Positions 52,415-62,779 of a DNA stretch of 62,825 nucleotides are shown piece by piece. Position numbers and translations under genes: made by a program. The stretch's first letter is position 1; every line of letters begins with the position of its first letter. This stretch comes from Streptomyces flavochromogenes (GTDB lineage: Bacteria; Actinomycetota; Actinomycetes; Streptomycetales; Streptomycetaceae): the NCBI RefSeq assembly GCF_000717595.1, contig NZ_JNZO01000042.1, positions 1 to 62,825 on the forward strand, written 5' to 3'. The notes below the pieces were generated by a model that was not told the origin of the DNA, made no database searches, and was given only the letters and a program-made list of their open reading frames with translations.

Positions 52415-54811
52415 ATGAGCGCAGAGGCCACCGACCCTGTGAGCGCGGCGGAAGCCGCCGTCACCGATGCGACCGCCCGCAGACGCGGACGCGCCCGAAT
52501 CGACCTGCGCCGGATCGGCCGCGCCGCGCTGCTCGGCGCCACCGCCGGACCGGCCCCCCGCGACCGGCTGCCCGACGCGATCAGTCATGTCGCCGAGGCG
52601 CACCGCGCCCACCATCCCGAGGCCGACCTGTCGGTGCTGCGCCGGGCGTACGTCCTCGCCGAGTCCTCGCACCGCGGCCAGTTCCGCAAGAGCGGCGAGC
52701 CGTACATCACCCACCCGCTCGCGGTGACCCTGATCCTCGCCGAACTCGGCGCGGAGACCACCACCCTGACCGCGTCCCTCCTGCACGACACCGTCGAGGA
52801 CACCGACGTGACGCTCGATCAGGTGCGCCGGGAGTTCGGCGCCGAGGTCGCGTACCTCGTCGACGGCGTCACCAAGGTGGAGAAGATCGACTACGGGGCC
52901 GCCGCCGAGCCGGAGACCTTCCGCAAGATGCTCGTCGCCACCGGCAACGACGTCCGGGTGATGTCGATCAAGCTCGCCGACCGACTCCACAACATGCGCA
53001 CGCTCGGGGTGATGCGGCCCGAGAAACAGGCGAGGATCGCCAAGGTCACCCGGGACGTCCTCATCCCGCTGGCCGAACGACTCGGGGTCCAGGCACTCAA
53101 GACCGAGCTGGAGGACCTCGTCTTCGCCATCCTCCACCCCGAGGAGTACGAGACCACCCGCGCGCTCATCGCCGGGAACCCGCACGCGGGCGACGCGCTC
53201 GCCGCCGTCGCCGAAAAGGTCTCGGCGGTCCTGCGCGAGGCGGACATCGGCGCCGAAGTCCTCGTCCGCCCGCGGCACTTCGTCTCCGTCCACCGCGTCC
53301 GCCTCAAGCGCGGCGAGCTACGGGGCTGCGACTTCGGGAGGCTCCTCGTCCTGGTCTCCGAGGACGCCGACTGCTACGCGGTGCTCGGAGAGCTCCACAC
53401 CTGTTTCACCCCGGTGATCTCCGAGTTCAAGGACTTCATCGCGGCCCCCAAGTTCAACCTGTACCAGTCCCTGCACACCGCCGTCGCGGCCCCCGACGGC
53501 GCCGTGGCCGAGGTCCTCATCCGTACCCACCGGATGCACACGGTCGCGGAGGCGGGTGTCGTCGCCCTCGGCAACCCGCACGTGGGGCAGGAGACGACGG
53601 CGCAGGCCGGCGGCACCCCGGACGGAGAAGCGCCGGCCGCAGCGGCCCCCTCGGCGTCGGCGAACGCCGGCCGCCAGGGAACCGCCACCCCACAGGACAC
53701 CGCCGCACATTCCACGCCCGCCGCACGCGCCACGCCCGGGGACCGCGCACAGCCTGCCGCAAGCGCCACATCGGCCGCGTCCGTCCCCTCGGCCGCACCC
53801 GACGCACCTGCCGCGCCTGACGCACCCGCCACGGTCGACCCGTCGGCCGCCGACGACGGCGAACGCGTCGACCCCACCCGCCCGGGCTGGCTCTCCCGGC
53901 TCCTCGACTGGCAGCAGGCCGCCCCCGACCCGGACACCTTCTGGACCTCGCTCCGCGCCGACCTCGCCGAGGACGACGAGATCACCGTCTTCCGTGCCGA
54001 CGGCAGTGCCCCCGGCACGATCAGCCTCCCCGCCGGAGCCAGCTGCGTCGACGCCGCCTACGCCCAGCACGGCGAAGCCGCCCACGCCTGTCTCGGCGCG
54101 CGCGTCAACGGGCGCCTCGCGCCCCTCAGCACCGTCCTCGGCGACGGGGACACCGTCCAGCTGCTGCTCGCCCAGGACACCGTCTCCGGTCCGTCCCCCG
54201 AGTGGCTCGACCACGCCCGTACCCCCGCGGCCCGGATCGCGATCACCGGCTGGCTCCGGGCCCACCCGGAGAGCGCCGCGCCGCCCGTCGCCACGACCGG
54301 CCCCCGGCCGCAGTCCGGCGTCACCGCCGACCACCGCTCCGGCGCGGAACTCCACGCCGACCTGGAGGGCGAGCCCCGCGCCTCCGTCCGTCCGGCCGGC
54401 TGCTGCACCCCCGTACCGCCGGACAAGATCACCGGTTTCCGGGTCCGCGGCGGATCCGTCACCGTCCACCGGAACGGCTGCGCGGCCGTCGACACCATGC
54501 GCCGGCTCGGCCGCGAACCCGTCGCCGTCCGCTGGGGCGACACCACCCAGGGCCGGGTCACCCTCGTCGCCGAGTCCTTCGGACGGCCCGGCCTCCTCGC
54601 CGACCTCACCGAGGCCATCGCCGTCGCCGGGGCCGCCGTCGTCTCCGCGACCGTCGAGCCGCCCAGCGAGCAGCGGGTCCGCCACACGTACACACTCCAC
54701 CTGCCCGACGTGGCCCGGCTCGCCGCCCTCATGCGGGCCATGCGGGACGTGCCCGGGGTGTACGACGTGAGCCGCGCCCGGCCCCGCTCCCCGGAGCCCC
54801 GCCGGGCCTGA
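52415..54811 (+). CDS. rshA: RelA/SpoT-homologue, RshA type
   Basis: 798 residues from ATG 52415 after GGAGGTG. The HD hydrolase domain is intact (THPLAV, ASLLHDTVEDTDV, IKLADRLHNMRTL). The synthetase domain keeps YQSLHTAV and EVLIRTHRMH but has RPRHFVSVHRVRLKRGELRGCD and AEAGVVALGN in place of the usual catalytic stretches. An Ala/Pro/Thr-rich insertion of about 90 residues precedes the TGS domain, followed by a CC-type zinc finger and an ACT domain. It probably degrades (p)ppGpp. S. coelicolor RshA is the second RSH, beside RelA. Confidence 0.9.
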   Translation: MSAEATDPVSAAEAAVTDATARRRGRARIDLRRIGRAALLGATAGPAPRDRLPDAISHVAEAHRAHHPEADLSVLRRAYVLAESSHRGQFRKSGEPYITHPLAVTLILAELGAETTTLTASLLHDTVEDTDVTLDQVRREFGAEVAYLVDGVTKVEKIDYGAAAEPETFRKMLVATGNDVRVMSIKLADRLHNMRTLGVMRPEKQARIAKVTRDVLIPLAERLGVQALKTELEDLVFAILHPEEYETTRALIAGNPHAGDALAAVAEKVSAVLREADIGAEVLVRPRHFVSVHRVRLKRGELRGCDFGRLLVLVSEDADCYAVLGELHTCFTPVISEFKDFIAAPKFNLYQSLHTAVAAPDGAVAEVLIRTHRMHTVAEAGVVALGNPHVGQETTAQAGGTPDGEAPAAAAPSASANAGRQGTATPQDTAAHSTPAARATPGDRAQPAASATSAASVPSAAPDAPAAPDAPATVDPSAADDGERVDPTRPGWLSRLLDWQQAAPDPDTFWTSLRADLAEDDEITVFRADGSAPGTISLPAGASCVDAAYAQHGEAAHACLGARVNGRLAPLSTVLGDGDTVQLLLAQDTVSGPSPEWLDHARTPAARIAITGWLRAHPESAAPPVATTGPRPQSGVTADHRSGAELHADLEGEPRASVRPAGCCTPVPPDKITGFRVRGGSVTVHRNGCAAVDTMRRLGREPVAVRWGDTTQGRVTLVAESFGRPGLLADLTEAIAVAGAAVVSATVEPPSEQRVRHTYTLHLPDVARLAALMRAMRDVPGVYDVSRARPRSPEPRRA

Positions 54812-54828
54812 CCCGCCGGGGAGCGGGG
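54782..54828 (+). terminator. hairpin spanning the rshA stop
   Basis: CCCCGCTCCCCGG (54782-54794) pairs with CCGGGGAGCGGGG (54816-54828). The 24 bases at 54785-54808 recur exactly at 54841-54864. Confidence 0.7.
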
Positions 54829-55018
54829 CACGCCCTGCCTCGCTCCCCGGAGCCCCGCCGGGCCCGGCCCGCCGGGACCGGCGGTGCCGCGAGGCGTCGG
54901 CCCGGCGCGGCGTGGGACCCGGCCGTGTCCCCCTTCGAGTGGCGGGCGAGCGCGCCGCCCGGGGGAGCGGGCGCGGTCCTGGTAGCCGTAGGGCCAGTCC
55001 TCCGGAAAGGCCTGGCCC

Positions 55019-56509
55019 ATGCCGCTCGTCCGAACGCCCCTGCCCCGTGCGCGGTGGCTCCGCTCCGCCGTCCTGGTCGCCGCCTCGGCCGGGCTCGTCG
55101 CCGCCGCGCTGCCCGCCCCGGCGCCGCTCGGCATCGGGGACCCGCTCTTCCCCCACCTCGGCAACCCCGGTTACGACGTCCTCTCGTACGCCGTCGACCT
55201 CACCTACCCCGGGGCCAACACCGCGCCGCTGGCCGCCGTGACCCGGATCGACGCGCTCGCCACCGACGACCTGGAGCGGCTCAACCTCGACTTCACCCAC
55301 GGCACCGTCTCCGCCGTCACCGTCGACGGCCTGGCCGCCACGTACACCACAAGCGGCGAGGACCTGGTCGTCACCCCCGCCGTGCCGATCGACGAGGGCG
55401 AGTCGATCGAGATCACCGTCACCCACACCAGCGACCCGAGCGGTCCCGCCGACACCGGTGGCTGGGTCCGTACCGGCGACGGTCTCGCCATGGCCAACCA
55501 GGCCGACGCCGCCCACCGGGTCTTCCCGTCCAACGACCATCCGTCGGACAAGGCGTACTTCACCTTCCGCGTGACCGCCCCCAGCGGGCTCACCGCCGTC
55601 GCCAACGGGCTGCCCACCGGCCGGGTCACCCGGGGCGACACGACGACCTGGACGTACCGCACCAGCCACCCCATGGCCACCGAGCTCGCCCAGGTGTCCA
55701 TCGGCCGCTCCACCGTCGTGCACCGCTCAGGACCCCACGGCCTGCCGGTGCGGGACGTGGTGCGCACCGCCGACCGGGAGCTGATGGAGCCCTGGCTCCG
55801 CAAGACCCCCGGCCATCTGGAGTGGATGGAGCGGAAGGTCGGCCCGTACCCCTTCGAGACGTACGGGGTGCTCGTCGCGGACGCCACCACGGGCTTCGAG
55901 CTGGAGACCCAGACCCTGTCGCTCTTCGAGCGCCGCCTCTTCACCGAGCCGGCCTACCCGGAGTGGTACGTCGACTCGGTCATGGTGCACGAGCTGGCCC
56001 ACCAGTGGTTCGGCGACAGCGTCTCGCCGCGGACCTGGTCCGACCTCTGGCTCAACGAGGGGCACGCCAGCTGGTACGAGGCGCTCTACGCCGAGGAGAC
56101 CGCGGGCAAGCCCCTGGAGCGGCGCATGAAGGCCGCCTACGCCGCCTCCGACGGGTGGAGGGCCGACGGCGGCCCGCCGGCCGCCCCCGAGCCGCCCTCG
56201 CCCGGCCACAAGATCAGCCTCTTCCGGCCCGTGGTCTACGACGGCAGCGCCCTCGTCCTGTACGCGCTCCGCCAGGAGATCGGCACCGAGGCCTTCGGGC
56301 ACCTGGAGCGGCGCTGGGTCGCCGACCACCGGGACGGCACGGCCACCACCGCCGACTTCGTCGCCCTGGCCGGTGAGATCGCCGGACGCGACCTCACCGC
56401 CTTCTTCCGCGGTTGGCTGTACGAGGCGAAGACCCCGGCCATGCCCGGGCACCCGGACTGGCGCAGCAGCCCGGCCGAGGCCGCGCGGACCGCCCCGAAA
56501 CCCGGATGA
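55019..56509 (+). CDS. secreted M1-family zinc aminopeptidase
   Basis: 496 residues, shorter than full M1 enzymes. A signal peptide (SAVLVAASAGLVAAALPAPAP) precedes the N-terminal beta saddle (YDVLSYAVDLTYPG) and the thermolysin-like catalytic domain with VMVHELAHQWFGDSV and, 18 residues on, WLNEGHASW (HEXXH-E zinc site). The GAMEN exopeptidase loop reads TGFELETQT, as in many bacterial M1 enzymes. GGAAAGG lies upstream. Confidence 0.93.
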   Translation: MPLVRTPLPRARWLRSAVLVAASAGLVAAALPAPAPLGIGDPLFPHLGNPGYDVLSYAVDLTYPGANTAPLAAVTRIDALATDDLERLNLDFTHGTVSAVTVDGLAATYTTSGEDLVVTPAVPIDEGESIEITVTHTSDPSGPADTGGWVRTGDGLAMANQADAAHRVFPSNDHPSDKAYFTFRVTAPSGLTAVANGLPTGRVTRGDTTTWTYRTSHPMATELAQVSIGRSTVVHRSGPHGLPVRDVVRTADRELMEPWLRKTPGHLEWMERKVGPYPFETYGVLVADATTGFELETQTLSLFERRLFTEPAYPEWYVDSVMVHELAHQWFGDSVSPRTWSDLWLNEGHASWYEALYAEETAGKPLERRMKAAYAASDGWRADGGPPAAPEPPSPGHKISLFRPVVYDGSALVLYALRQEIGTEAFGHLERRWVADHRDGTATTADFVALAGEIAGRDLTAFFRGWLYEAKTPAMPGHPDWRSSPAEAARTAPKPG

Positions 56510-56667
56510 CGGGCCCCGCCGGGGCGTGTCACCATCTTCAGGTCGGCGACGCGGCCGACGGACCGGGAATCTTCCCGTGCCCTCACGCGTTGTGGCGGCA
56601 TAAGACTCATCGCTCCATGGCGCGCCGAAGCCGGCGCCGCTGTGGAAGCAATCGACGTAAGGATCAA

Positions 56668-58161
56668 ATGACCTCCTCTTCTTCCCCTTCCCAGGACGAG
56701 CAGAGCTTCGCGGAGACGAGCCGTACCGAGAGCCTTCGGGCCGATGCCCTGATGGAAGAGGACGTCGCCTGGAGCCACGAGATCGACGGAGAGCGGGACG
56801 GCGACCAGCTCGACCGCTCCGAGCGCGCGGCCCTGCGCCGTGTCGTCGGCCTCTCCACCGAGCTCGAGGACGTCACCGAGGTCGAGTACCGCCAGCTGCG
56901 CCTGGAGCGCGTCGTGCTGGTCGGCGTCTGGACCTCCGGGACCGTCCAGGACGCGGAGAACTCCCTCGCGGAACTCGCGGCCCTCGCCGAGACGGCGGGC
57001 GCCCTTGTGCTCGACGGCGTGATCCAGCGCCGTGACAAGCCGGACCCGGCGACCTTCATCGGCTCCGGCAAGGCGCGCGAACTGCGCGACATCGTGGTCG
57101 AGACCGGTGCCGACACCGTCGTCTGCGACGGCGAGCTCAGCCCCGGCCAGCTCATCGCCCTCGAAGACGTCGTCAAGGTCAAGGTGGTCGACCGGACCGC
57201 CCTGATCCTCGACATCTTCGCCCAGCACGCCAAGTCCCGAGAGGGCAAGGCGCAGGTCGCGCTCGCGCAGATGCAGTACATGCTGCCGCGCCTCCGTGGC
57301 TGGGGTCAGTCGCTCTCCCGTCAGATGGGTGGCGGCGGCGGTGGCGGCATGGCCACCCGTGGTCCCGGTGAGACCAAGATCGAGACCGACCGGCGTCGTA
57401 TCCGCGAGAAGATGGCGAAGATGCGCCGGGAGATCGCGGAGATGAAGACCGGCCGTGACATCAAGCGGCAGGAGCGGCGTCGTAACAAGGTGCCGTCGGT
57501 CGCCATCGCCGGATACACGAACGCCGGCAAGTCCTCCCTGCTCAACCGCCTCACCGGCGCGGGCGTGCTCGTGGAGAACGCACTGTTCGCCACGCTCGAC
57601 CCGACCGTCCGCCGGGCCGAGACGCCCACCGGCCGGGTCTACACCCTGGCCGACACCGTCGGCTTCGTCCGGCACCTGCCGCACCACCTGGTCGAGGCGT
57701 TCCGCTCCACCATGGAGGAGGTCGGCGACTCCGACCTCATCCTGCACGTGGTGGACGGCTCGCACCCCGCGCCGGAGGAGCAGCTGGCCGCCGTGCGCGA
57801 GGTCTTCCGGGACGTCGGCGCGGTGAACGTGCCGGAGATCGTCGTCATCAACAAGGCGGACGCCGCGGACCCGCTGGTGATCCAGCGACTGCTGCGGATG
57901 GAGAAGCACTCCATCGTGGTCTCGGCCCGTTCGGGCCAGGGCATGCAGGAGCTGCTCGCGCTCATCGACTCCGAGCTGCCCCGCCCGCAGGTCGAGCTCG
58001 AAGCGCTCGTGCCGTACACGCAGGGCGGTCTCGTCTCGCGGGTGCACGCAGAGGGCGAGGTCGAGTCCGAGGAGCACACCCCGGAGGGCACCCTGCTCAA
58101 GGCCCGGGTGCACGAGGAACTGGCGGCGATGCTCGCGCCGTACGTTCCCGCGGCGCACTGA
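56668..58161 (+). CDS. hflX: ribosome-associated GTPase HflX
   Basis: 497 residues from ATG 56668 after AAGGA. HflX splits stalled ribosomes. The N-terminal domain (PDPATFIGSGKARELRDIV) and Gly-rich helix (GGGGGGMATRGPGETKIETD) lead to the G domain: G1 AGYTNAGKSSLLNRL, G3 DTVGFV, G4 NKAD, G5 VSARSG. An ATG at 56617 with TAAGACT nine bases upstream would give a leaderless N-terminal extension rich in Arg. Confidence 0.96.
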   Translation: MTSSSSPSQDEQSFAETSRTESLRADALMEEDVAWSHEIDGERDGDQLDRSERAALRRVVGLSTELEDVTEVEYRQLRLERVVLVGVWTSGTVQDAENSLAELAALAETAGALVLDGVIQRRDKPDPATFIGSGKARELRDIVVETGADTVVCDGELSPGQLIALEDVVKVKVVDRTALILDIFAQHAKSREGKAQVALAQMQYMLPRLRGWGQSLSRQMGGGGGGGMATRGPGETKIETDRRRIREKMAKMRREIAEMKTGRDIKRQERRRNKVPSVAIAGYTNAGKSSLLNRLTGAGVLVENALFATLDPTVRRAETPTGRVYTLADTVGFVRHLPHHLVEAFRSTMEEVGDSDLILHVVDGSHPAPEEQLAAVREVFRDVGAVNVPEIVVINKADAADPLVIQRLLRMEKHSIVVSARSGQGMQELLALIDSELPRPQVELEALVPYTQGGLVSRVHAEGEVESEEHTPEGTLLKARVHEELAAMLAPYVPAAH

Positions 58162-58174
58162 CCCGACGTACGAC

Positions 58175-58218
58175 GAAGGCGCCGGCCTCCTCCCGCGAGG
58201 GAGGGGACCGGCGCCTTC
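58175..58218. terminator. bidirectional terminator after hflX
   Basis: GAAGGCGCCGG (58175-58185) and CCGGCGCCTTC (58208-58218) form a perfect 11-bp stem with further inner pairing, between convergent genes. Confidence 0.9.
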
Positions 58219-58250
58219 TGTCATGACGGTGGGCGCCGTGACGGGACGGG

Positions 58251-59432
58251 TCAGCGGGCGTACTTCTTGCTGACCATCTCGTGGGCCGCCTTCGCTCCCC
58301 GGCCCAACTGCGGTCCCGCGAGCCAGCCGTTGCTGCCGGCCGGGCCGATCGAGGTGTTCGACACGAGCGCCGTCTTCCCGTTCGGCAGTACGCGGAACCA
58401 GCCGCCGCCGGACGAACCCGCGGTCATCGTGCAGCCGATCCGGTACATCACCGGGGTGGCGGGCGCCGTGGTCATACGCGTCGCCCGGTCCAGGCACTTG
58501 TGCATGATCACACCGTTGTACGGCGCGGCCTGCGGGTATCCCCAGGCGCCGATCGTGCCGGACTGCGCGGGCGCGGGGGCGGAGAAGTCGACCGGCAGCG
58601 CGGCGCCGACGGTCTCCTCCAGGGACTTGCCGCCCCTCTGCGGCTGCACGTGCAGGACGGCGTAGTCGTACGGCCAGGCCTGGTTGGCGCCACCGGACTG
58701 GATCCACTCGCCCGAGGTCACGGCCCAGTCGGCCCAGTACTGGCCGTACGGGTAGATCTCGTGCGCCTGCGCGTTGTTGAGCGCGGAGGGGGACTTGCCC
58801 AGGTCGTTGAAGGCCGGGACGAAGGTGATGTTGCGGTACCAGCCGCCCTTCTTGCCCGCGTGGACACAGTGGCCGGCCGTCCAGACCAGGTTGGACTTAC
58901 CGGGCCGGCGCGGGTCCTTCACGATGGTGCCGGAGCAGACCATGTGGCCCTGCGGCGAGTCGAAGAAGATCTTCCCGACCGGGGCCGCGTTGCGGTGGTA
59001 CGGGGTCTTCTCGCGCTGCGCCTTGACGGGGCGGGGCGTCGGGTCGGTGCCGCCGCCTCCGGCCTGCGCGGTGATCGTGGGGTCGGGGCTCTTGGCGGAC
59101 TGCATCCGCGCCGGGTCCCAGAGCCCGTCGATGACCGGGTTGACGAAGTCCTCGGCCTCACGCAGCCAGGTGTTCGTGTCCCAGTTCTTCCACTCGCCGT
59201 CCTTCCACTTGTCCAGGTCGACGCCGTGCTTCTTCAGCTTGTCGGCGAGGTCCTTGGTGAGGTCGGCGCCACCGTCCCCGGTGGCCGCGTCGCCGGTGCC
59301 CGACGCGGAACTGCTCGCTCCCGCGGCCGGCTTGTCGGCCGCCGGGGTCTCGGTGGGGCCGCAGGCCGTGGCGGTCAGCGCGAGCGCGGTGACCAGGCCG
59401 AGGGCGGCGGGTAGGAGTCGTACGGAACGCAT
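58251..59432 (-). CDS. trypsin-like serine peptidase, lipoprotein (copy 1)
   Basis: 393 residues from ATG 59432, with AGGGGG upstream. A lipoprotein signal (LALTATACGPTETP) is followed by a Lys/Asp-rich segment with EWKNWDTNTWLREAEDFVNP and an S1-type fold: His in LVWTAGHCVHAGKKGGWYRNITF, Asp in YDYAVLHV, Ser in AGSSGGGWF. Membrane-anchored, outside the cell. It is a paralogue of the next upstream gene. Confidence 0.88.
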   Translation of the reverse strand: MRSVRLLPAALGLVTALALTATACGPTETPAADKPAAGASSSASGTGDAATGDGGADLTKDLADKLKKHGVDLDKWKDGEWKNWDTNTWLREAEDFVNPVIDGLWDPARMQSAKSPDPTITAQAGGGGTDPTPRPVKAQREKTPYHRNAAPVGKIFFDSPQGHMVCSGTIVKDPRRPGKSNLVWTAGHCVHAGKKGGWYRNITFVPAFNDLGKSPSALNNAQAHEIYPYGQYWADWAVTSGEWIQSGGANQAWPYDYAVLHVQPQRGGKSLEETVGAALPVDFSAPAPAQSGTIGAWGYPQAAPYNGVIMHKCLDRATRMTTAPATPVMYRIGCTMTAGSSGGGWFRVLPNGKTALVSNTSIGPAGSNGWLAGPQLGRGAKAAHEMVSKKYAR

Positions 59433-59660
59433 GTGGTGAATTCCCCCTGAGATGATTCCCGCGTCCGGGGAGCGGCCTCGTTTCCGGCGCGCTCCCGCCT
59501 GGCATTGCCATGGACGCGTCACTTGCGGTGCACAGTATGCCGGTTGGACGAACAGCCGACCGAAGGCCGGTCCCGGGGGCTCTCCCTGTCCGGGGCGGCC
59601 CCTGGGGGTGGGCATGGGGGGAGGCGAGACCCCGAGGGCCCCGCCTCCCGCCCCGCGCGC

Positions 59661-60839
59661 CTACTGCCCGGCGTACTTCTTGCTGACCTCGTCGAACATG
59701 GCCTTGGCCTCGGGACCGAAGCGCGGACCCGCGAGCCAGCCGGCCGTCGACGGGCCGATCGAGGTGTTGGACACCAGCGCCGGCTTGCCGTCACTGCCCT
59801 GCGCGACCCAGCCGCCGCCGGACGAACCACCGGTCATCGAGCAGCCGATGCGGTACATCGTCGGCTGCTCCTTCTTGAGGGACAGCCGGCCCGGCTTGTC
59901 CTCGCACTGGAACATCCGCTGGCCGTCGAACGGTGGAGCCGCCGGGTAGCCGGTCGCCTCCATGGCCGCGATCTTCGGCACCGCGGGCGCGTTGAAGTCC
60001 ACGGGAAGCGCCGAACCGACGGTCTCCTCCAGGGACTTGGTCGTGCCGCCCTTCTCCGGGGTCACCTTGATGACCGCGAAGTCGTAGGGAGCGCCCGCGC
60101 CGCCCGTCGAAGCGCCCTCGGCGATCCACTGGTCGGAGGTCTTGACCCAGTCCGCCCACCACACGCCGTACGGCGCGATCTGCTCCCGCGACGCCTTCTC
60201 GAGGTCGGCGGTCGACAGGGCGGAGTCGTTGTACGAGGGGACGAAGGCGATGTTGCGGTACCAGCCGCCCTTCTTTCCCTTGTGGACGCAGTGTCCGGCC
60301 GTCCACACCATGTTCGACTTGCCGGGGTGTGCCGGGTCCTGCACGACCGTGGCCGAGCAGACCATCGAGCCCTCGGGGCCGTCGAAGAAGACCTTCCCGG
60401 ACTCCGGGGCGTTGGCGTGGTACTTCGCGTCCACGGCCCTCGCCCGCACCCGGGCCGGCGTCGGGTCCGTCACGCCCTCGTCACCCGAGATGTCCTCCTC
60501 CTCGACCGGCTTGTCGGGGCGCTCGGCATCCCGCATCCGGTCCGGGTCCCAGAGGTCCTCGATGATCGGGTTGACGAAGTCCTTGGCCTCACGCAGCCAC
60601 TTGTCGCGGTCCCAGTTCTTCCACTCGCCGTTCCGCCACCTGTCGACATCGATCCCGTGCTCCTTCAGGCGCCCCTTCAGGTCCTCCGGAATCTTGATCT
60701 TGTCGGCCGGGTTCTGGGCGGTCGCGGGCGCGCTGGGCTTGTCCCCCGCGTTCTCCTCGCTCGGTCCGCAGGCCGTAACGGTGAGCGTCAGCGCCGCGAC
60801 GGCGGAAGCCGCCGTCAGCAGCGGACGAATCGATCGCAT
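59661..60839 (-). CDS. trypsin-like serine peptidase, lipoprotein (copy 2)
   Basis: 392 residues. Lipobox LTVTACGPSEEN, the same EWKNWDRDKWLREAKDFVNP segment, then MVWTAGHCVHKGKKGGWYRNIAF (His), YDFAVIKV (Asp) and TGGSSGGGWVAQ (Ser). The two copies share order and length, and are separated by 228 bases, so they arose by tandem duplication. Substrates are unknown. Confidence 0.88.
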   Translation of the reverse strand: MRSIRPLLTAASAVAALTLTVTACGPSEENAGDKPSAPATAQNPADKIKIPEDLKGRLKEHGIDVDRWRNGEWKNWDRDKWLREAKDFVNPIIEDLWDPDRMRDAERPDKPVEEEDISGDEGVTDPTPARVRARAVDAKYHANAPESGKVFFDGPEGSMVCSATVVQDPAHPGKSNMVWTAGHCVHKGKKGGWYRNIAFVPSYNDSALSTADLEKASREQIAPYGVWWADWVKTSDQWIAEGASTGGAGAPYDFAVIKVTPEKGGTTKSLEETVGSALPVDFNAPAVPKIAAMEATGYPAAPPFDGQRMFQCEDKPGRLSLKKEQPTMYRIGCSMTGGSSGGGWVAQGSDGKPALVSNTSIGPSTAGWLAGPRFGPEAKAMFDEVSKKYAGQ

Positions 60840-61155
60840 CTCGTGATCCCCCTGGGACTACGTCAACTGGTGCATGGACAGCGGCCGCGCCCGTGCGGGC
60901 GGCGGCCGACGGCCCCCACTATGCCGGTGCCGGAGGGGACGGTACGCGGTCGGTCTGCGGTTCCGGCCATCGTTCCGTCGTTGCCGTGCCGTGATCCGGG
61001 ACACGCCAAGTTCTTGCCTCCGGCCCGTGATCCTGGGCAGTTCGCGTCGTTGGTACGTACGGGGGACACAACGGTGGCGTTCAGGGCGGCCCTTGCGGCG
61101 GCTCCACGACGTCCCGATGTGCAACGCAACTGTTACAGCGGGAGGACACCGAGCC
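60840..61155. other. divergent intergenic region
   Basis: 316 bases between the second peptidase gene and the aminotransferase gene. I looked for an iron box of the DmdR type (TTAGGTTAGGC-like) and found none; no gene is supported. Confidence 0.5.
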
Positions 61156-62779
61156 GTGGCCGTGACCGAATCAGCTCCGGCCGTCCCACCGGCCGCGCGG
61201 ACGCAGACCCGGACGCCCGACGGGCCCGTCGCGGGACCGCCCGACGGGGCCGGCACGGGGACGCACACCCCGACGGAACGGGACCGGGACACCCCGAACC
61301 GAGGACCTTCGGACCGGGTGGCCGCGGCTCAGCGGGTTCCGCACCCAGCGGCTGCGCCCCAGAGGGTTCCGGACCGGGCGGCTGCCGCCCATGGACCCTC
61401 GGACCAGGGGGGTGGGGGCGGATACGAAGGCATCCTGCGCCGCCAGTCCCTGCGGGAGTCCGCCGCCCGCACGTACGCCCGCTCCCTGCCCATCGTCCCC
61501 GTACGCGCGCGAGGGCTGACCATCGAGGGCGCCGACGGCCGCCGCTACCTGGACTGCCTGTCGGGCGCCGGCACACTCGCCCTCGGCCACAACCACCCCG
61601 TGGTCCTGGAAGCCGTCAAGAAGGTGCTCGACTCCGGGGCCCCGCTCCATGTCCTCGACCTCGCCACCCCCGTCAAGGACGCCTTCACCTCCGAGCTGTT
61701 CGCCACCCTGCCGGGCGAACTCGCCGACAACGCCCGCATCCAGTTCTGCGGACCGGCCGGAACGGACGCCGTGGAGGCGGCCCTCAAACTGGTCCGCATC
61801 GCGACCGGCCGCAGCGGACTCCTCGCCTTCACCGGCGCCTACCACGGCATGACGTCCGGCGCCCTCGACGCCTCGGGCGGAGCGACCGACGTCCGCGTCA
61901 CCCGGCTGCCGTACCCGCACTCGTACCGCTGCCCCTACGGCGTCGGCGGCGCCCGCGGCGCCCAACTCGCCGCCCGCTGGACCGAGAACCTCCTCGACGA
62001 CCCCAAGAGCGGCGTCACCACCCCCGCCGGGATGATCCTCGAAGCCGTCCAGGGCGAGGGCGGGGTCATCCCCGCTCCCGACGACTGGATGCGCCGGATG
62101 CGCCGCATCACCGCGGACCGCTCCATCCCGCTCGTCGTCGACGAGGTCCAGACCGGCGTCGGCCGCACCGGCGCGTTCTGGGCCGTCGAGCACAGCGGCG
62201 TCGTGCCCGACGTGATGGTCCTCTCCAAGGCCATCGGCGGCTCCCTTCCCCTCGCCGTCATCGTCTACAAATCCGAGCTCGACGCCTGGGAACCCGGCGC
62301 CCACGCGGGCACCTTCCGCGGCAACCAGCTCGCCATGGCCGCCGGCACGGCCACCCTCGCGTACGTCCGCGAGAACAGACTCGCCGAGCGGGCCGGCATC
62401 CTCGGCGCCCGCATCCTCGGCCAACTCCGGTCCCTCGCCGCCGCCCACCCTTGCGTCGGTGACGTCCGAGGCCGGGGCCTCATGATCGGCGTCGAACTCG
62501 TCGACCCCGACGCGGCGGGACCGGACGACCCCGTACCGCCCGCCGCCCCCGCCCTGGCTCTCGCCGTCCAGCAGGAGTGCCTCGCCCGCGGACTCATCGT
62601 CGAACTCGGCGGCCGCCACTCCGCCGTCGTCCGGCTCCTGCCCCCGCTCACCCTCACCGATGAGCAGGCCACCGCCGTCCTGGACCGCTTCGCCGACGCC
62701 CTCGCCGCGGCCGAACGGGCCCACACCCCCCAGCTGCCCGCCGCCCGCAGGCCCACGGCCCCCCGGACCGCCCCCGGGC
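61156..62779 (+). CDS. diaminobutyrate-type aminotransferase, cut by contig end
   Basis: About 541 native codons, open at the right edge. The start is GTG 61156, with GGAGGA 9 bases upstream. The first 90 residues are low-complexity Pro/Arg/Ala. The PLP fold is then clear: DCLSGAGTLALGHNHPVVLEA, FCGPAGTDAVEAALKL, TGAYHGMTSGALDASGG, DEVQTGVGRTGAFWA and the PLP lysine in VLSKAIGGSLPLAVI. This fits diaminobutyrate 2-oxoglutarate aminotransferase (siderophore or ectoine type). Residues encoded past 62779 are adapter, so the true C-terminus is not in this window. Confidence 0.85.

Noticed and set aside
60840..61155. Iron-responsive operator for a siderophore aminotransferase
   Set aside because: No DmdR-type iron box could be found by eye in the region.
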